Source: Brasenia schreberi (Eukaryota; Streptophyta; Magnoliopsida; Nymphaeales; Cabombaceae). From it: a stretch of 64,000 nt of DNA. The notes under the pieces were generated by a model. The model was not told where the DNA came from and did no database searches. It worked only from the letters and a program-made list of their open reading frames with translations. The translations under genes and the position numbers were made by a program. Numbering within the stretch: position 1 is the stretch's first letter; every line of letters starts with the position of its first letter. Of this stretch, positions 47,589 to 60,950 are shown in pieces. The stretch covers positions 12,695,501-12,759,500 of the forward strand of contig JAYKKT010000061.1 of assembly GCA_036023115.1 (NCBI GenBank), read 5' to 3'.

Positions 47589-48836
47589 TTAACATAAAAA
47601 TTAATACTATTTAATACTATTTAATACACTAAATACCTAAAGTGGTTTCATCACATCATTTGATTGATAGTACAAATGATTATCAAACAATATCTAACAT
47701 ATCCCACTCTCTTTCTCCCTCTCTCTCTATATATATATTGGGAGTGCATGAGAAAACCTTAAATATGTTCTAGAAAATAAATCCTCGTCATCTTTAAATC
47801 GTTCTGTTTTCAGTCTTAAGATAAGATGTTGAAACATACAATAAGAAACGTCCGTGCAGTTGGACCACGCATTCGGCTAAATTAGAATGAGACCAAGCTA
47901 CTATCATGAGAATACGAAGGTTGTGGACAATGATAGATTTTTAGTTTTGTCCTTGCATGAATATGAGTATAATTTATTTTTTCATGAGCGGAAAACCACA
48001 TATCAACCAACTGGACATTGTTCGTGATTGGCGGAAGAGTTAATGCTGACCAACTCTTAGATACTTTCTCTATTTATATATATATAGTAGTTGTTAGATT
48101 CTTCTGGATAATTTGGACCATCTATCGACTGTAGATATTCAAAATGAAGATATGAAAATGAGTTTTTTCTACAAAATATATTTTGTTTGTATTTTTTATT
48201 TTAATTTTTAAATTTATACCATTCAACAAAAGAGATGAAGGATCGAGATTATCAAGCACGGTCTTTTTCTCTCTTTTATATATATATATATACACGTATG
48301 TATGTATGCATAGATACAAGCATACTCAAGAAACTTCTATTTTTCTTGACCAAAAGATAAAAAATTTATTAAAAAATAAAGATGTTCTATGGAGCAACAT
48401 ATAATTAAAGAACAATACAAATACATAACAAGGATCTCGTAAACTGTAAAATATAAAATGTTATAGTACAATGTTCAACAAAAACAAAACATCGATGCAA
48501 ATTGATCATACTGCAAAGGCACTATAAAAAATACAGTATCCTCTCACCTTGCCAAAACCTTTCAGGTTCTCTCCTATGAGTTCAAAATCATTATGTCTAT
48601 CTTTCTCACTTTCACTTGAGAGGAACAGAGATGAAAGGAGAGAGATTGAAGAAGACAATATACAAAGGGAGGTTATACGAAGCCGAATGTCAAACGGCTC
48701 TGATGGAGAAGAAAACTCGGATCTGTGTCATCACATTCTCCTACTCCTTACTCCTTAGAATAGAATGAGAGAGAGAAAGAGGAAAACCATAGGAGTCAAT
48801 TAACAGAAAGCCAAACACTCAATCCCTCTCTCTCAC

Positions 48837-48915
<79 letters not shown>

Positions 48916-51699
48916 TCTATTTCTATCCGCCCCATGAGCTTCTAGGATCCTTCTTCGACTTTCGGTTATTAAAGTACTTTGACAGGATTTTGTGAGAGTT
49001 TTGCTGAGCATTTTTGTGGTCCTCAATTGCTTAAAATCATAGGCATTTTGCCTTTTGGGTGGTCCAATACACATTTAGCAGATTTTCCTTTTCGTTCATT
49101 CAAGAACTCTCTCGCTCTCTTTATTTTCAAAACTTTTACCTCGATAAGAGGTTTCGATTAGTCGCACACTCGGCTACACGGTGCTGTAATTCTTAGTGCA
49201 TGAGCAGGTTATGGCTGAATTAGGAGTCAAACCCAATTTTAAACCCAGTAGACAAGTTTGAAGCAACCAGAAACGGGTTGTTCATGGTTTATTTATCAAT
49301 AAGGATCATTTTAATTTCCCAGCCAAATAGCTCGATGAGCGCAGCCAAACATGAAGGAAGTCGAGCCAATTAGACAAGCTTCTTTTTCCAAAATATAACT
49401 TTCACGTAATACTTATCAAACAATTAATTCTAGAATATTTGTTTTCCACAAGAAAATATACTTAAACTTGAAATATCTGATCATTTAATTGTGTTTCGCT
49501 GGCTAATTCATTGTGTTAACATGGTTTTGCAGCATTTAAGTACGTGAATGTGTACCTAACATAACAAGCGATTAGGACCCGAACTAAACATGCTTTGTTA
49601 TAGTTTAGTGAACCAGCCCCATGCTCGGTTATTTCAGATCCCGAAGAAGACGAACAACCACGCCACCAGTGGAACTTAACAATGAAAAGCTCGGTTGATT
49701 TACTTACCCTGCTCAAGTCTGTCTAGAGGACAATTGAAGCTGCAACTTAGTTTACCTGTTTTCCTTTCTCTTGCAAAACCGTTTGCATGTTCAGTTTCAG
49801 TTTTAAATCTCATGCCTATGACGAGGGGCTATAAATTGCATGGAGTCCTTAAATTTTAATTCAGCTTCTTATAGTACTTCAATGAAGACGGCGCTGTGTG
49901 AGAGAGAGAGAGAGTGAGAGAGAGAGAGAGAGAGAGGATTGCGTGTGAAGTAAAAGCTTCCAGTTATGACATTCAATGCCTCTGGTTTCAAGTACATCTT
50001 CCTATGCACAGCTTCAACTCCCATTAAACGCCCTAATTACCTGCTGTTACTTATTATTAGAAAATGGATGAGCTGGTCAGCTGCTTGAGTTAATCAATAT
50101 TAAAAATGGCAGATGCCTTCTCATTAAAACGCTCCTAAATGCATTCAATTAGCTCTGACTATTAATTTAGTGTGTTATGGCCTTTTACCTAACAATCTTT
50201 CTGGTGGAGATGACTTCCACACATTAAATTAATTTGGTACTGAGGATTCTCACAAGGTGTAGGTAGACCCTCTAATGCTGGGGTATTTTTCATGTTTTTG
50301 ACCTGACTGGGTTTCCCTTTCCCTCTTTGTTTGCTGACAAGTAGGCTGGTATCTCTGTCACTCTGAAGAATCAATCAATATTAACCTTGATATCAAACTA
50401 AGCTAGCTGCTCGCTGTATGAATCAGTTCGACTTGAACCTAGCACCTCTTTTTGTTTCCTTTTTGTTTTCATTTGGGACCTTAACTACATGTCTGCCTCT
50501 AGAGAGGGGCTTCTACCGTTTGGATGGATGTTCCAGGTTCAATTTCTTAGAGTGTCACAAGAGTGGAATTGGAGTCTCCACTTTTATGAAGTTTCCATGA
50601 GAGCTGTGACGTACTGGAATCATAACAAAGCCTTAGGTCTGACATCTTTGTGACATTTCAGGTAGAGGTTAAAAGAAGTTTCGAAGAGGGGTTGCATAAA
50701 TTAGATGATCAGACACTTTAACAGAGGAAAGGCCACAGAAGTGTAAGAAAAAAATAATAAAATATAGTATTCTTCAAAGTTGAATATATCAATCACAATA
50801 ACGATGTAGTTAACCCCACTTATTGTGGGAGAAGCTACATCCAGAAGAACAGAACTCTTTCGTGACAGGTGTGGAAATCACTTGGATGGGTTGCTCAGTT
50901 GCCCTTAAAAATGGATTCTTACAAGAAAGCGCGGGGAGCTTAATTTCTCCCAAGAAATATGGATTCTCATGGATGATGAGAACCCAAATCACATCCACAG
51001 TTGTATTGAGTGAACTTCGAAAAGGGAGAGAAATCCATTCAACGCAATCCTCACAAGAAAACATGTCTATGTCAAACATAATTGCATTTTACGTATGTTT
51101 AGACCTTGCCATGTAATAAGAGCTCTTAAGAGCGTATAATCCTTTTATATTTCATATGTTTACCTCCATTTGAACTCAAACCAGCCAAGCTACGGCCACC
51201 AAGTTCATGTAAATTTGAAGACCTCGTAACTAAGCAACGGTTAATCGGAAGCCCAAGGCATAAAATCATATACTCTCCCATTTAACAACTATAGGCTTGA
51301 CCATTGAATTTGCTGAAACTGAATCTTAGTCGTTCTCCATTTAGGCCCCAATAGTGCCCAAAATTTAGCCTGTATTTTCCTGCAAAATATCCAATTCCTT
51401 TCTTTTGAACTAAACCCTAGGCTAAAAACTCAGTTTATAACGCTAAGTGCAACCATACCCATTACAAGTTTCCTTCTTAGGCTGCCATCTACCCCATCCT
51501 ATAACTAGATTAAGTTGGCCAAACCCAATCATACCTAATAACATTCGTAGACCTAGGTATGACTCCCACCTCAAACCAACATTCCTAGGACCTTAATAGT
51601 TCACGCAACCTTGCAGCCTGTTAACCAAGTCGGTGCCACCCAAGTTTTCCAGACCATACTCAGGCCTTGTCTAGCACTGCGGTGACACCCATCTCATAT
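47589..51699. other. Intergenic; microsatellites, no gene recognised
   Basis: Contains CT/TA tracts at 47710-47740 and 48268-48292, a 71-bp TA run at 48841-48911 and GA runs at 49899-49936. Overlapping ORFs at 50810-51116 are open on both strands for 89-97 codons; I recognise no family in either. Other ORFs are short and motif-free. Confidence 0.5.
48841..48911. repeat. (TA)n microsatellite
   Basis: About 71 bp of uninterrupted TA repeat, preceded by a short CT run. Confidence 0.95.
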
Positions 51700-53740
51700 T
51701 TGAGCTTCTAAGTGTTTCAGGAAGATATAGGAGCACATAAAGAGAAATTGTTTCAGACCTACATCATACTCGTCAAAGTAGGAAGGTAACTAGTGTAAGC
51801 CTGAACTGATCCCACATCATGCATTCTTGTTTTCAGGATTGAGAGATTGTATCATAAGTTCCAATTCCTTCCTTAGAATCAAAATTTACGCATACAGTTC
51901 TCTTTGCGTGCCCTTTAGGACCTAGAGGTCTAGGTTTTCTTTTTTAGTTTAAGAATCATTTTCTTTTGGGAGTGCTTTGTGCTTAATTTTATAATACATT
52001 TTTCTTGTACTTTTGATTTAGCCTTTATTACATGAATCATCCCTAGAACACATGAATTTATATATAAGAAAGTTGAATCCTCATAGACATGGTGAACTTA
52101 GGTTGAAGATCTACTTCATGACCAACAAGGGAAGCTAGAGCTTGCCTTAGGCGGTTGTTTCAAGCCACGCTCATCGCCTTCTTCCTTCTCTTCATCAAGC
52201 GGGTGGCATAACAATAAGTGTAAAGCTCACTATAGGTCTAAGACCAAGTCTGAATCCAATCCAAATCTAGAGGCTATGACTTCAACTCATCTACTGGCTT
52301 AGATATTGATCACATGATCGAAGTAGTCAAAGACTTTCCTTGGACTTTAAAGAAAAAAACGGAGAATAAAAGACTAGATAAGGAGAGGACTAGGAAGGGA
52401 AAAGCACCACAAAAGAGTTAACTCATGTAGATCAGGCGTTGACCTGGACTATGACCAATATGTTCTTTGCCAACAATAAGTTGAGAGACACTAGGTTTGC
52501 CTTCAAATGTCAAGATTCATAGGATGAGATGATGAAGATAATATATGCCACAAAAAACATTCTTAGAAACTTATAGAGAACCATGGAGAAGGACAAGAAA
52601 AGATTATCATAGGACTTGTTGCCTATGGGCTTAGACTGACTTGAACGATAACACTATAGGATTCCGAAAGTTCAATGGGTATGATGATAAATGGACTCAT
52701 ATTAATTTCTTCACTAGGAAGGCTTCAAAGAAAAAGAGAGAAAACTCTGAGTGGATAGATGGATTCCCTTACCTAGTGAGAAGCCTTAAAGTTGTTTTCG
52801 CTCTTAGACTTCATTTAAATTAGAGACTTCAATAATCTAACCAACCTCATCATCAATAGGTTTAAATACAATAAAAGAAACCATACCCACTTAGTATACT
52901 CTTAAAGAGAGATAATAATGCTCACATTCATCATATTAGAAAGCCAATATGCGAAAGCCATGCAAGCATGATAATAAAGAAATTTTGCCACAACCTAAAA
53001 CCCCATGGTAGTCATGTAGAAAATAAATACAAATGGGCAACATGGTATGAGAGGAACATTAGAAAGGTTTTTATGATGAAATCCTTCGGAATAGGAACCT
53101 AAAAGAGAGAAAGAACAAAACTTGGAGTTATGAACCTAGGGACCAAGTCCACACCTTAGTGGAGAAAACCACTAGAGGACCTCTAGAGAATTAGTAAGAG
53201 AGAAACCAGAGCTTCCACCTAGAAAAGAATATAAAGAAGCTTCTAAGTGGTTTTCAAACTTAGACTTGGCTGAAATTAGAGACTTCAACAACCTAACCAA
53301 CCTCTTTATGAATACGTTCAAGTAAAATAACAAAACTATACCTTCTTTGTCTACCCTCAAAGAGTTGAAACAAAAGAGTGAAGATACTTACACATTCATC
53401 ATCAAGTGGAGGATAACCAAAAATCCAATATGTACAAGTCATATGATCATGATGATCATAGAGAACTACATTGACTTGAAAATCATGTTGGCTATGTAGA
53501 AAACAAATACTTCTAACAAAATGGAATTGACAACATGGTATGAGAAAAATATTAAAGAAGGTCACAATTATGAGTTTCTCAAGAGTAAGAACCGACGAGA
53601 GAGAAGAGATAACAATTCAAGCCATGAACCTAGGGGCCAGGTTCACACCTTAGCAAAGAGAACCAAGGATAGGACCCCAAGAGAATTAGCAAGGGAGGAG
53701 CCCAACCTTTCCACAAGAAAGAATACAAAGAACCTGTAAT
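51700..53740 (+). mobile_element. LTR-retrotransposon relic R1: leader and gag-like region
   Basis: The sequence parallels relic R2 (59150-60600) in the same order: a leader with AGCCTGAACTGATCCCACAT and GACCTAGAGGTCTAGG (R2: AGCCTGAACTCAGTCTCACA, GACATGGAGGTCTAGAG), then a gag-like region with KFNGYDDKWTHINFFTRKAS and SEWIDGFPYLVRSLKV near 52665-52790 (R2: KFDGFGDSWNHLNCFIKKTF, SKWISWFPYNLKGEA). The (F)xGxxDxWxHLxxF ... W..WFP..LKG.A pattern is that of retrotransposon gag capsid regions, where F..LP..L.G.A is conserved. Many stops. Part of the gag is duplicated in tandem (52796-53737). Confidence 0.6.
52796..53737 (+). repeat. Old tandem duplication inside the R1 gag, about 460-bp unit
   Basis: Unit 1 (about 52796-53250) and unit 2 (about 53251-53737) share matching words in order: AGAGACTTCAATAATCTAAC / AGAGACTTCAACAACCTAAC, CAACATGGTATGAGAGGAAC / CAACATGGTATGAGAAAAAT, GAACCTAGGGACCAAGTCCA / GAACCTAGGGGCCAGGTTCA, and AGAATATAAAGAAGCTTCTA / AGAATACAAAGAACCTGTAA. 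Unit 2 is the better coding copy (IRDFNNLTNLFMNTFK; 53521-53739 is open for 72 codons). Confidence 0.75.
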
Positions 53741-56050
53741 ACCGAAGAGAGAGTTGAAGATAAGAGCTTATAATCTTGCTTGAACTATATATAGAAGGTT
53801 GACTCGCTTGGGCAATAACGGTTTTTAAAAGCTATCACAAAAGTCTTAATAGAGAGGGACCCCCTTTGGCTCCCTCAAGTTCAGAACATTGAAATCAAGG
53901 GCTAGTGCCAGATAAGCACTATGACTTCCATAGGTCCCGAGGACATGATATTAAACATTGTTTAATCCTTAGGCATAGACTTTATGATCTAATAGATCAA
54001 AGGACGTCACTTAGTATGATTTAGTTCTATCTCTTAAGATTCTCTCCTTCTTAGGTTTCACTTTTAGGACCCACCTACAAGGATTTCTCAAGCTAGTGTT
54101 ACACCTTCTTGGGTTCTATCCATTAAGGTTTCCCTTATTGGGGTGCCTTACTTTCAAGATTCCTACTCTTAAATACTTAACCGAGTGTTTGATTATGAGG
54201 ACTAGACTATGGGATTGGAACTATAGTTTAAATTCCAACAACCGACCCCTAAGGGTGCACTGCTAGTTGGCCTCACAATTAGGTAAAAAGGGACAAGAAC
54301 TGTAGTTCTAGTTCCATAGTATGGGGCCTCATAAACAAACACTGCCTAGTTTCTATGTAGCTCACAAAATATTTCGTCTATAGTTGTCTTCTTTGAAGTC
54401 TCATATCTTAAACATATTCTCATCTTGTCCTGAAAAAAATTATCTATGTGTAGGCACCTTATCATTAACCATCTAGGGAGTTGTTCCCTAATATCAAATC
54501 ACTTCTTGGTCATTAGCTATGATGGAAGGAAAGGCCTTAACCTCCATGATTGTGTCACTCTACTATTAGATAGTGAGATCATGGTGGACATTATAGACTC
54601 TTGCCCCCTTCCTAGTGATCTTGACTTCAACGATCTCTTTCAAGAGGATTTGAATAGGGAGATACTAGAACTCGTAGGCTCTTTGGACCCATTACTTATT
54701 CCATCCACAGGAGAGGTACATCCCAAACATTTTTCTTAGTCCCCAATAGGGATAGACTTTGACTCTTGGATTCTACTACCTTGGAAGATTGCTTCATATT
54801 AATTAGCATTGAAGTAGAGGATAATTTTTGCACACTTTAAGGCTCCTATTTAGACCATCCTACACAAGTACAAGGGCACCCTTCATGGCTTTTACCAACA
54901 TCTAATCTTATGTCCATCTATGCTTGTGGTCTTGGATGACCATGAACATGGCTCTTTCGTATTAGAGGTCAAGCCCCTATAGTCCATTTCTAATGTGTCA
55001 GCTCCCACTCTTCTAGACCTACACTGGTCCTATATTGGTGTTAGTACTTCTAGGTAAGCACAATAACTTAGTCATATGTTATTATTAGAAAATAAAAAGA
55101 ATATCTAAAATAAAAATCTCAAATAAAAAAACTAGAAAATAGAAAAGAAAGAAAATCCAAAAAATAGATAAGACTTATTTGATTCATGCATATTCTTGTC
55201 AATTTACACATCTTCCATGTCCATACATACATAACAACACACATCACCCAATCCATCGCATGCATTTGAGGTAAGGAAGACTAACCCTCTTGAGTTTGTT
55301 TTGGGTCCTAGAGTTCTACCAAGATAAGAAGCATTGTGTTTGTACCACTCTAAGGTTAGGAAGAGGAGTAGTTGAAGCATGTGTGCATCTTTTGTACATC
55401 CATCCATGTTTTCATATATGCTCATGTTTTGCATATCCATACAAATTCATTCATGTTCATGTTTTATGTGGTCACCAATGTTTGTATACACACGCATTTC
55501 TATTCATGCTATACATGTCTAAGTTATTTTATCTACATATTGCTACTTGATAGCATCACTTCCATATCCATGCCATGTTCACTACATGAACATTTACATT
55601 TACTCATATTGATCGCAAATTCATGTTTCTTATATTAATTTGTTATCAATTGATTACATTGCTTCTATTAGCTCACTCATGCTAACAACCAAGATTTATC
55701 GGATGTGATAAACATTTGGTATTTGGAAAAAAGTATTACCTATGGTTGAGTACATTTGCTAGATCTTGACTACTACATGTTTTGTAGTTGGAACATTTGG
55801 TATTGATAAACATTTGCTATTAAAATATCGAAAATGACTTATTCTTGAGATATCTTAGCTAATATATTGGTTTGTTTCTCCTTGATTTTTAACATACATG
55901 GCGGTATTCATACTTTATTGTTATTGTATATTTTTGAGTTTACATCTTTTGTATACTTGAGACTTCAAAAGGGATTCAATTCACCTTGTATTTCTCTTTG
56001 TTTTGTAATTTGATGTTTTATGTGTACAACCATACAGCTTGAGAGTCCAT
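53741..56050 (+). other. Probable interior of R1; identity unclear
   Basis: Between the gag relic and the polypurine tract. An open 97-codon stretch at 54446-54739 (ISYDGRKGLNLHDCVTLLLD, SDLDFNDLFQEDLNREILEL) has no recognised motif. No protease, RT or integrase motif was found, so the element may be a non-autonomous (LARD-like) or heavily deleted form. A MITE is inserted at 54181-54346. Confidence 0.35.
54181..54346. mobile_element. Tourist-like MITE, second element
   Basis: 166 bp bounded by GAGTGTTTGATTATGAGG at the left and, reverse-complemented, CAGTGTTTGTTTATGAGG at the right. The terminal word resembles the MITE at 8239. The flanking target repeat is unclear (TTAA on the left, TAGT on the right). 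Confidence 0.6.
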
Positions 56051-56056
56051 TACTCT

Positions 56057-57150
56057 AGAGGGGAACCAATTGTGAACACTCAAAATTTTCTTACGAAAAT
56101 ATAATTCTAAAAATTGTTTTCAAAAGGCCAATTTCAATACACATAGGGTGAGACCCTGAGTCTTGGTTTCTATAAAAATGAGAGCGCATATGAAGGAGAA
56201 ATGAAATATTTTAGAAGAAAGAAAGAAGAAATGAAGAGGAATTTCGAAGCCTTCTGACTCCATATGACAAAAACAAGCTTCACCAAAATTTATTCCATGA
56301 AGTGGGCCGACAATAGTTTGTATTCTACCTTCCTTAGGTGTTTATAACCTTAAATGAACTTCATTAAATTCTTGAGTCAGTTACACCCACTTTTACCCAA
56401 AAAATCTCTATCAAGAAAAAATAAAAAAGCTTATTTTTATTTTATTTGTCCATGATATTTTAATAAATAAAAATAATTTATATTGAATATTTAATATAGA
56501 ATGGTTTTTATATTTATTATTCATAAGAATTTCAAAACTTACGTGCACATATAAGTGTATGCACATTCATGACACAAAATGACGTTCTTTTTGTAAAATT
56601 GATGTTTTCAATGCACATATGTGTATAAGGGAGAAATTTATTGTACACATTATTGAGTGCATAAATGCATGATAGAAGCCAAAATTCATGGAAGACACTT
56701 GTCATACTCCTCTTTTATTCTTATCGCTACCATTTTGTGAAAAGCTCTACATTTATATTTATTTTAAAAAATGAGACAAAAGAGAGTCTTTATTTAAGAA
56801 GCTTATTATGCATTTTTGTATATGGCCCAAGCCTATCGAGTTAATATTTGTTCTTGTTGACCCATGTTAGGGTTTTGAAAATTGATTGTCAAATTACTTG
56901 ATCAAGTATTACATTAAAATTTAATTTTGAGACAAACCAAGCCTACCTTACCCATGGATCAACTCACCTTATCGGAATCACCTCCACATCAAGCTACAAT
57001 GGGTTGTTCCCATTTGATGCTTCAAGGACAACAATTATCAATCTTCATCAAAGTTTTAAGTCAAGACAAGAACTTAAATTATGATTGAGCTGCCTTAAGA
57101 AACCATCCAAGCCATGTCAAGCTTTCAAGATGAAGTGAGCCACACAAGGA
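56057..57150 (+). other. Polypurine tract and LTR-like sequence
   Basis: AGAGGGGAA (56057-56065) is followed five bases later by TGTGAACACTC (56071), the arrangement expected at the start of a 3' LTR. The part at about 56665-57140 is repeated in the same orientation at about 61885-62425, with similar words in order: GGAAGACACTTGTCATACTC / GGAAGACAATGTCATGTTAT, TTACTTGATCAAGTATTACA / TTACTTAGTCAAGTATTATA, and CACCTCCACATCAAGCTACA / AGCTCCACATCAAGCCACAA. This fits an LTR, but the right copy lacks the TG start and both ends are not matched. Confidence 0.45.
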
Positions 57151-59149
57151 GCTCCAAAGCCATGCGGGAGTAAGCCAATTCATCCATGCCATCGAGCCAA
57201 AATGGAAGCCATTTAGCCCAATCAAAAGAAAATTATTTTAAAACTCTATATTCCTACCTTTTAGGAATTGTTAGAGATTTAATTTGTAGGGATTAAATCG
57301 GTCCCCTTCTCTCTCTCCTCTCTTCTTCCTCTTGTTTTTAGTGTGTGTGATGCCGTGAGAGATCCACCGACAAAGAGAGACTCGCATAGGCCCATGACGT
57401 GTTCATGCTACCGTCATTACTAAAGAAATCAACTGATCATCAAAGAAAGGTTTGTCAAGGAAGACCATTGTTGTTTGACACACTCTTTTCAACAAGTAAA
57501 TTTGGTAGCACAAGAACCAACCTTTACCCACTAAAACCAATACGAATGAGTCATGTTCACTAACAAAGAATGGATATTGTAAAGACCTAATTTTTTTTGT
57601 GGAAAATTTAAGTTTTGATTTGAAAAATTGTTAAAATAATTAATTTGGATACATGGCTTATCCTTAATATTAATTCAAAGCTTAAAAAGACAAAAGCAGT
57701 TCATGGAGCTATATCGATCGAAGAAGTTCATGGCTGGATTGATACTTGAAGTTATGATAGAATTCAGAAATAAAAGTCTAATCCAAGTTATATGTTAGGC
57801 TTTGTGGGCTGTGGACTTAGCATATAGTCTAAACCAAAGGTCCTTATCCAAATCCTAGCTGAATCTCCCTTGACAAACTTGATCGATAATAACGTGAGTG
57901 GATTGGGAAAGTTATCTGAAAAGAAAGAAATTACAAGCAAAGAAATTCATGTGGGAAACATGGCAAGAAATGCCAAGACAATCAAGCCACATATATAAGG
58001 CAAGATGCTCCACATTAAGATGGAAAAAAAGAAAATGGAAAAGGGCAAGAAAGTCGTTAGGTTGAGTAGCTAAAAAGTGTGGGATCCTGCAAGAAGAGAA
58101 ATTTTAACAAAAAAAGGAAAGACAAAACTATGTAAGAAGACTGACTTCTATGTTGGTACCCATGTCAATTAACTTGAAGGAAGCAAGGCTCATTAGCTAA
58201 GAAAAGCCCATTCATGAAGCCAAGAAACTTAATATCAATAACTACAAAGATTTTATAGGACCGCAAAAGAAACAAACTTCAAATCTCAAAACCAGTTTTC
58301 TTGCAAAACTTTGGTTCGTATTTGTGCTTTCCTTTCACAAAAGGATTCATGCAGATTTTCCACTTTATATAAACAAGAATCCTACACCGTCATAAGCATT
58401 TAGGAACATCCCTTGAAATCCTCATGTGCTAAAAATATCAAGAGTTTCTCTCTTTCTTCTCCTTATGCTCTCTCTATCTCGTTTCTTTTGAGGTGTATTG
58501 TGAGAGCACTAAATCAACAGGAGGGATCAATCAACTCCATATCTCCAAGGGGTGTCATCGAACTCTTAAGTTTTGCTCCTTTTCCTTTGTATGCATCTCT
58601 TATTGAAGTTGTATTGGTCGCATCGTGTCTTGATCTCCTGCTTGCTGATAACACTAGATTGTCTCAATATCTATAATACTATTCAATATATTAGGCATAA
58701 TATTCATTCCATATGAGTCACACGTTGCACAACCCTCATTTCATGTTGCATATCAATCTTTACATTCATTATAACATAATATAATTGTCTTAGTCATATT
58801 AGACTTTCATTGCACATTGGTTCTCACATGCTTGTCACATATCACTCACATATTCAGCTAGAAATACATATATGATTCAAGTAATTGCACTCCCAAGAGC
58901 TGTCACATTTTGTTCACTATCAACTTCTTGTTTTTGTTCCGTAAGACCTGAATTGTACCTATCCAGCCAAGCCATAAATTAGTCTCCTTTAGTGTCACCC
59001 ATTTGAACATAACCAATCATCACATTAAATTTACCTATCTAATATAAACTCAATTGCATGACTCCTTTTAACCTTTATCAAATCTAATGAACTTACCCTC
59101 TTCGATAGGCCTCTAGCTTGAACCACCTAAGCCTTAAAGACCCAATCCA
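57151..59149. other. No gene seen; possibly LTR and leader of R2
   Basis: Long stretch with no coding signal. TGTAAAGACCTAA at 57587 could be another LTR start. The 87-codon ORF at 58413-58676 has no recognisable motif. Confidence 0.35.
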
Positions 59150-60950
59150 AAAAGCACACATACTCATGCACATTTGTCTTGGACCAATATATTAATAACC
59201 ACTAGGACACGGAGGTTGACTCTACCTTAGGGGTAGAAGACTACTAGTGAAGCCTGAACTCAGTCTCACATCTCGCACCTAAATTTTAATATCAAGGAAT
59301 TACATCATAAGTCTTGCTTTTCTATATTGATACCAAAATTTATACATGCAGTTCTTTCTTGGCATGCCCAATTAGACATGGAGGTCTAGAGTTGTTCTTT
59401 TATTCGATCTGCTCGTCTTTTTGTGCAAACCATCCATATAACAAAACATCAAAATCCATGGGAAAGTTGAATCCTTTAAAAGATGAGGAATTCATGATTG
59501 AAGATCTACCTCACAGCCAAAAGAAAAAGAATCTAGATCTCACTTTAGGTGGTCAGTTGAGGTATCCTCCTCATCCTCATCTGATGAGTGCTCCAAGTCC
59601 AAAACTCCCATGAGTCTAGGACTAAGCCTAAGTCAAAATCCAAATTCAAAGCCTATGAGATAGAATCTTCTCGTGCCTCAAATAGTGATCTCATGACCCA
59701 ATGAGTTGAAGACTTCTCTAAGATTTTAAAGAACAAGAGGAAGAAAATAGAAAAAAGAAATTAAGAAAATAGAAGGCTAGATAAGAGAAAGCTACCTTAG
59801 AAGAGTCAATTCATGCAAACTTAGATGACTTATATTATGGCTAATCTAAGGGTAGAGATCGGTATATATTTGATGATACTAGGAATACCCTCCATGATAA
59901 TACTTTGTTTCATAATCTTACAATATCTAATGATCATGATTCACATGACAAGTTAAGGAAAAAGATATTTGAGATGGAAAGTACGATCCAAAACTTTCAC
60001 AGAAATATAGAGAAGAAATATAAGAAAAGATATGAAATAAAAAACTTCTTATCTATGAGATTTGAAGCTAACTCAGATGAAGTTCTAGAATTTCACAAAT
60101 TCGATGGTTTTGGAGATTCTTGGAATCATCTCAACTGTTTCATCAAAAAAACTTTCAAAAGAAAGAAGGATAGTTCTAAGTGGATAAGTTGGTTTCCCTA
60201 CAATCTTAAAGGAGAAGCCTCTAAGAGGTTTTTCAATCTAAACTTCAATGACCTAACCAAGCTCTCCATGGATTGGTTCAAGTACAACAGGAAAACCATA
60301 CTCACTAGGTCTATTCTAAAAGAGTTGAAATAGAAGAAAGAAGAGGATGCTCAAATGCTCATTATGAGATTAAGGATAACTAAGGCTAAGATTAGAAAGT
60401 CCATAGATGAAAGCTTTACAATTATGAAGATCATTGAGAATTTCAATGAGAGCTTGAGAACCTTGTTAACAACACAAAATATCAATACTTTTGAGGAACT
60501 CATGGAATGAGGAACATGATACCAAATAAATATTAAGAAATGTATTTATGATGAACTCCTTGGAAGCAAGAAGCTAAGAGAAAGGAGGAGCAATATTAAG
60601 ATCTAAGAATCTAGAGGCAATGCCAATACTTTGATCAAGAAAGATATGACCTCTAGAGAAACAAAAAGAGAACCTTATGGAGTAAGAAAATTGTCAGCTG
60701 GGCCCAATGAAAATTATTGGTTTAGGATTTCAGAGGTGATTTGGAAGAGATCATTGTATCATGGCGGTTCTTGTCATATTAAAAGTTTCAATGAGAGCTT
60801 GAGAACCTTGTTAACCACACAAAATATCAATACTTTTGAGGAAATCATGGAATGGGCAACATGATACCAAATGAATATTAAGAAATGTATTTATGATGAA
60901 CTTCTTGGAAGCAAGAAGCTAAGAGAAAGGAGGAGCAACCCTGAGTAAGT
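59150..60950 (+). mobile_element. LTR-retrotransposon relic R2: leader and gag-like region
   Basis: The best stretch is 59905-60333 (142 codons): a coiled N-terminal part (KLRKKIFEMESTIQNFHRNI), then EFHKFDGFGDSWNHLNCFIK, SKWISWFPYNLKGEASKRFF and MDWFKYNRKTILTRSILKEL. After one stop it continues KEEDAQMLIMRLRITKAKIR and IIENFNESLRTLLTTQNI. The F..G...W.HL..F and WFP..LKGEA.. pattern is gag-like. It is related to R1 and in the same orientation. No zinc knuckle, protease or RT motif was found downstream. Confidence 0.6.
60441..60938 (+). repeat. Near-identical 153-bp direct repeat, 345 bp apart, in R2
   Basis: TTTCAATGAGAGCTTGAGAA starts at 60441 and again at 60786. Both copies run for about 153 bp to AGAAAGGAGGAGCAA (60593 and 60938) with only about ten differences. 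The spacer (60594-60785) ends with a short sequence similar to that preceding copy 1. Confidence 0.9.

Noticed and set aside
50810..51116. Possible gene in the ORF pair open on both strands
   Set aside because: No recognisable domain, no splice signals that extend it, and no preference for either strand; left as unassigned.
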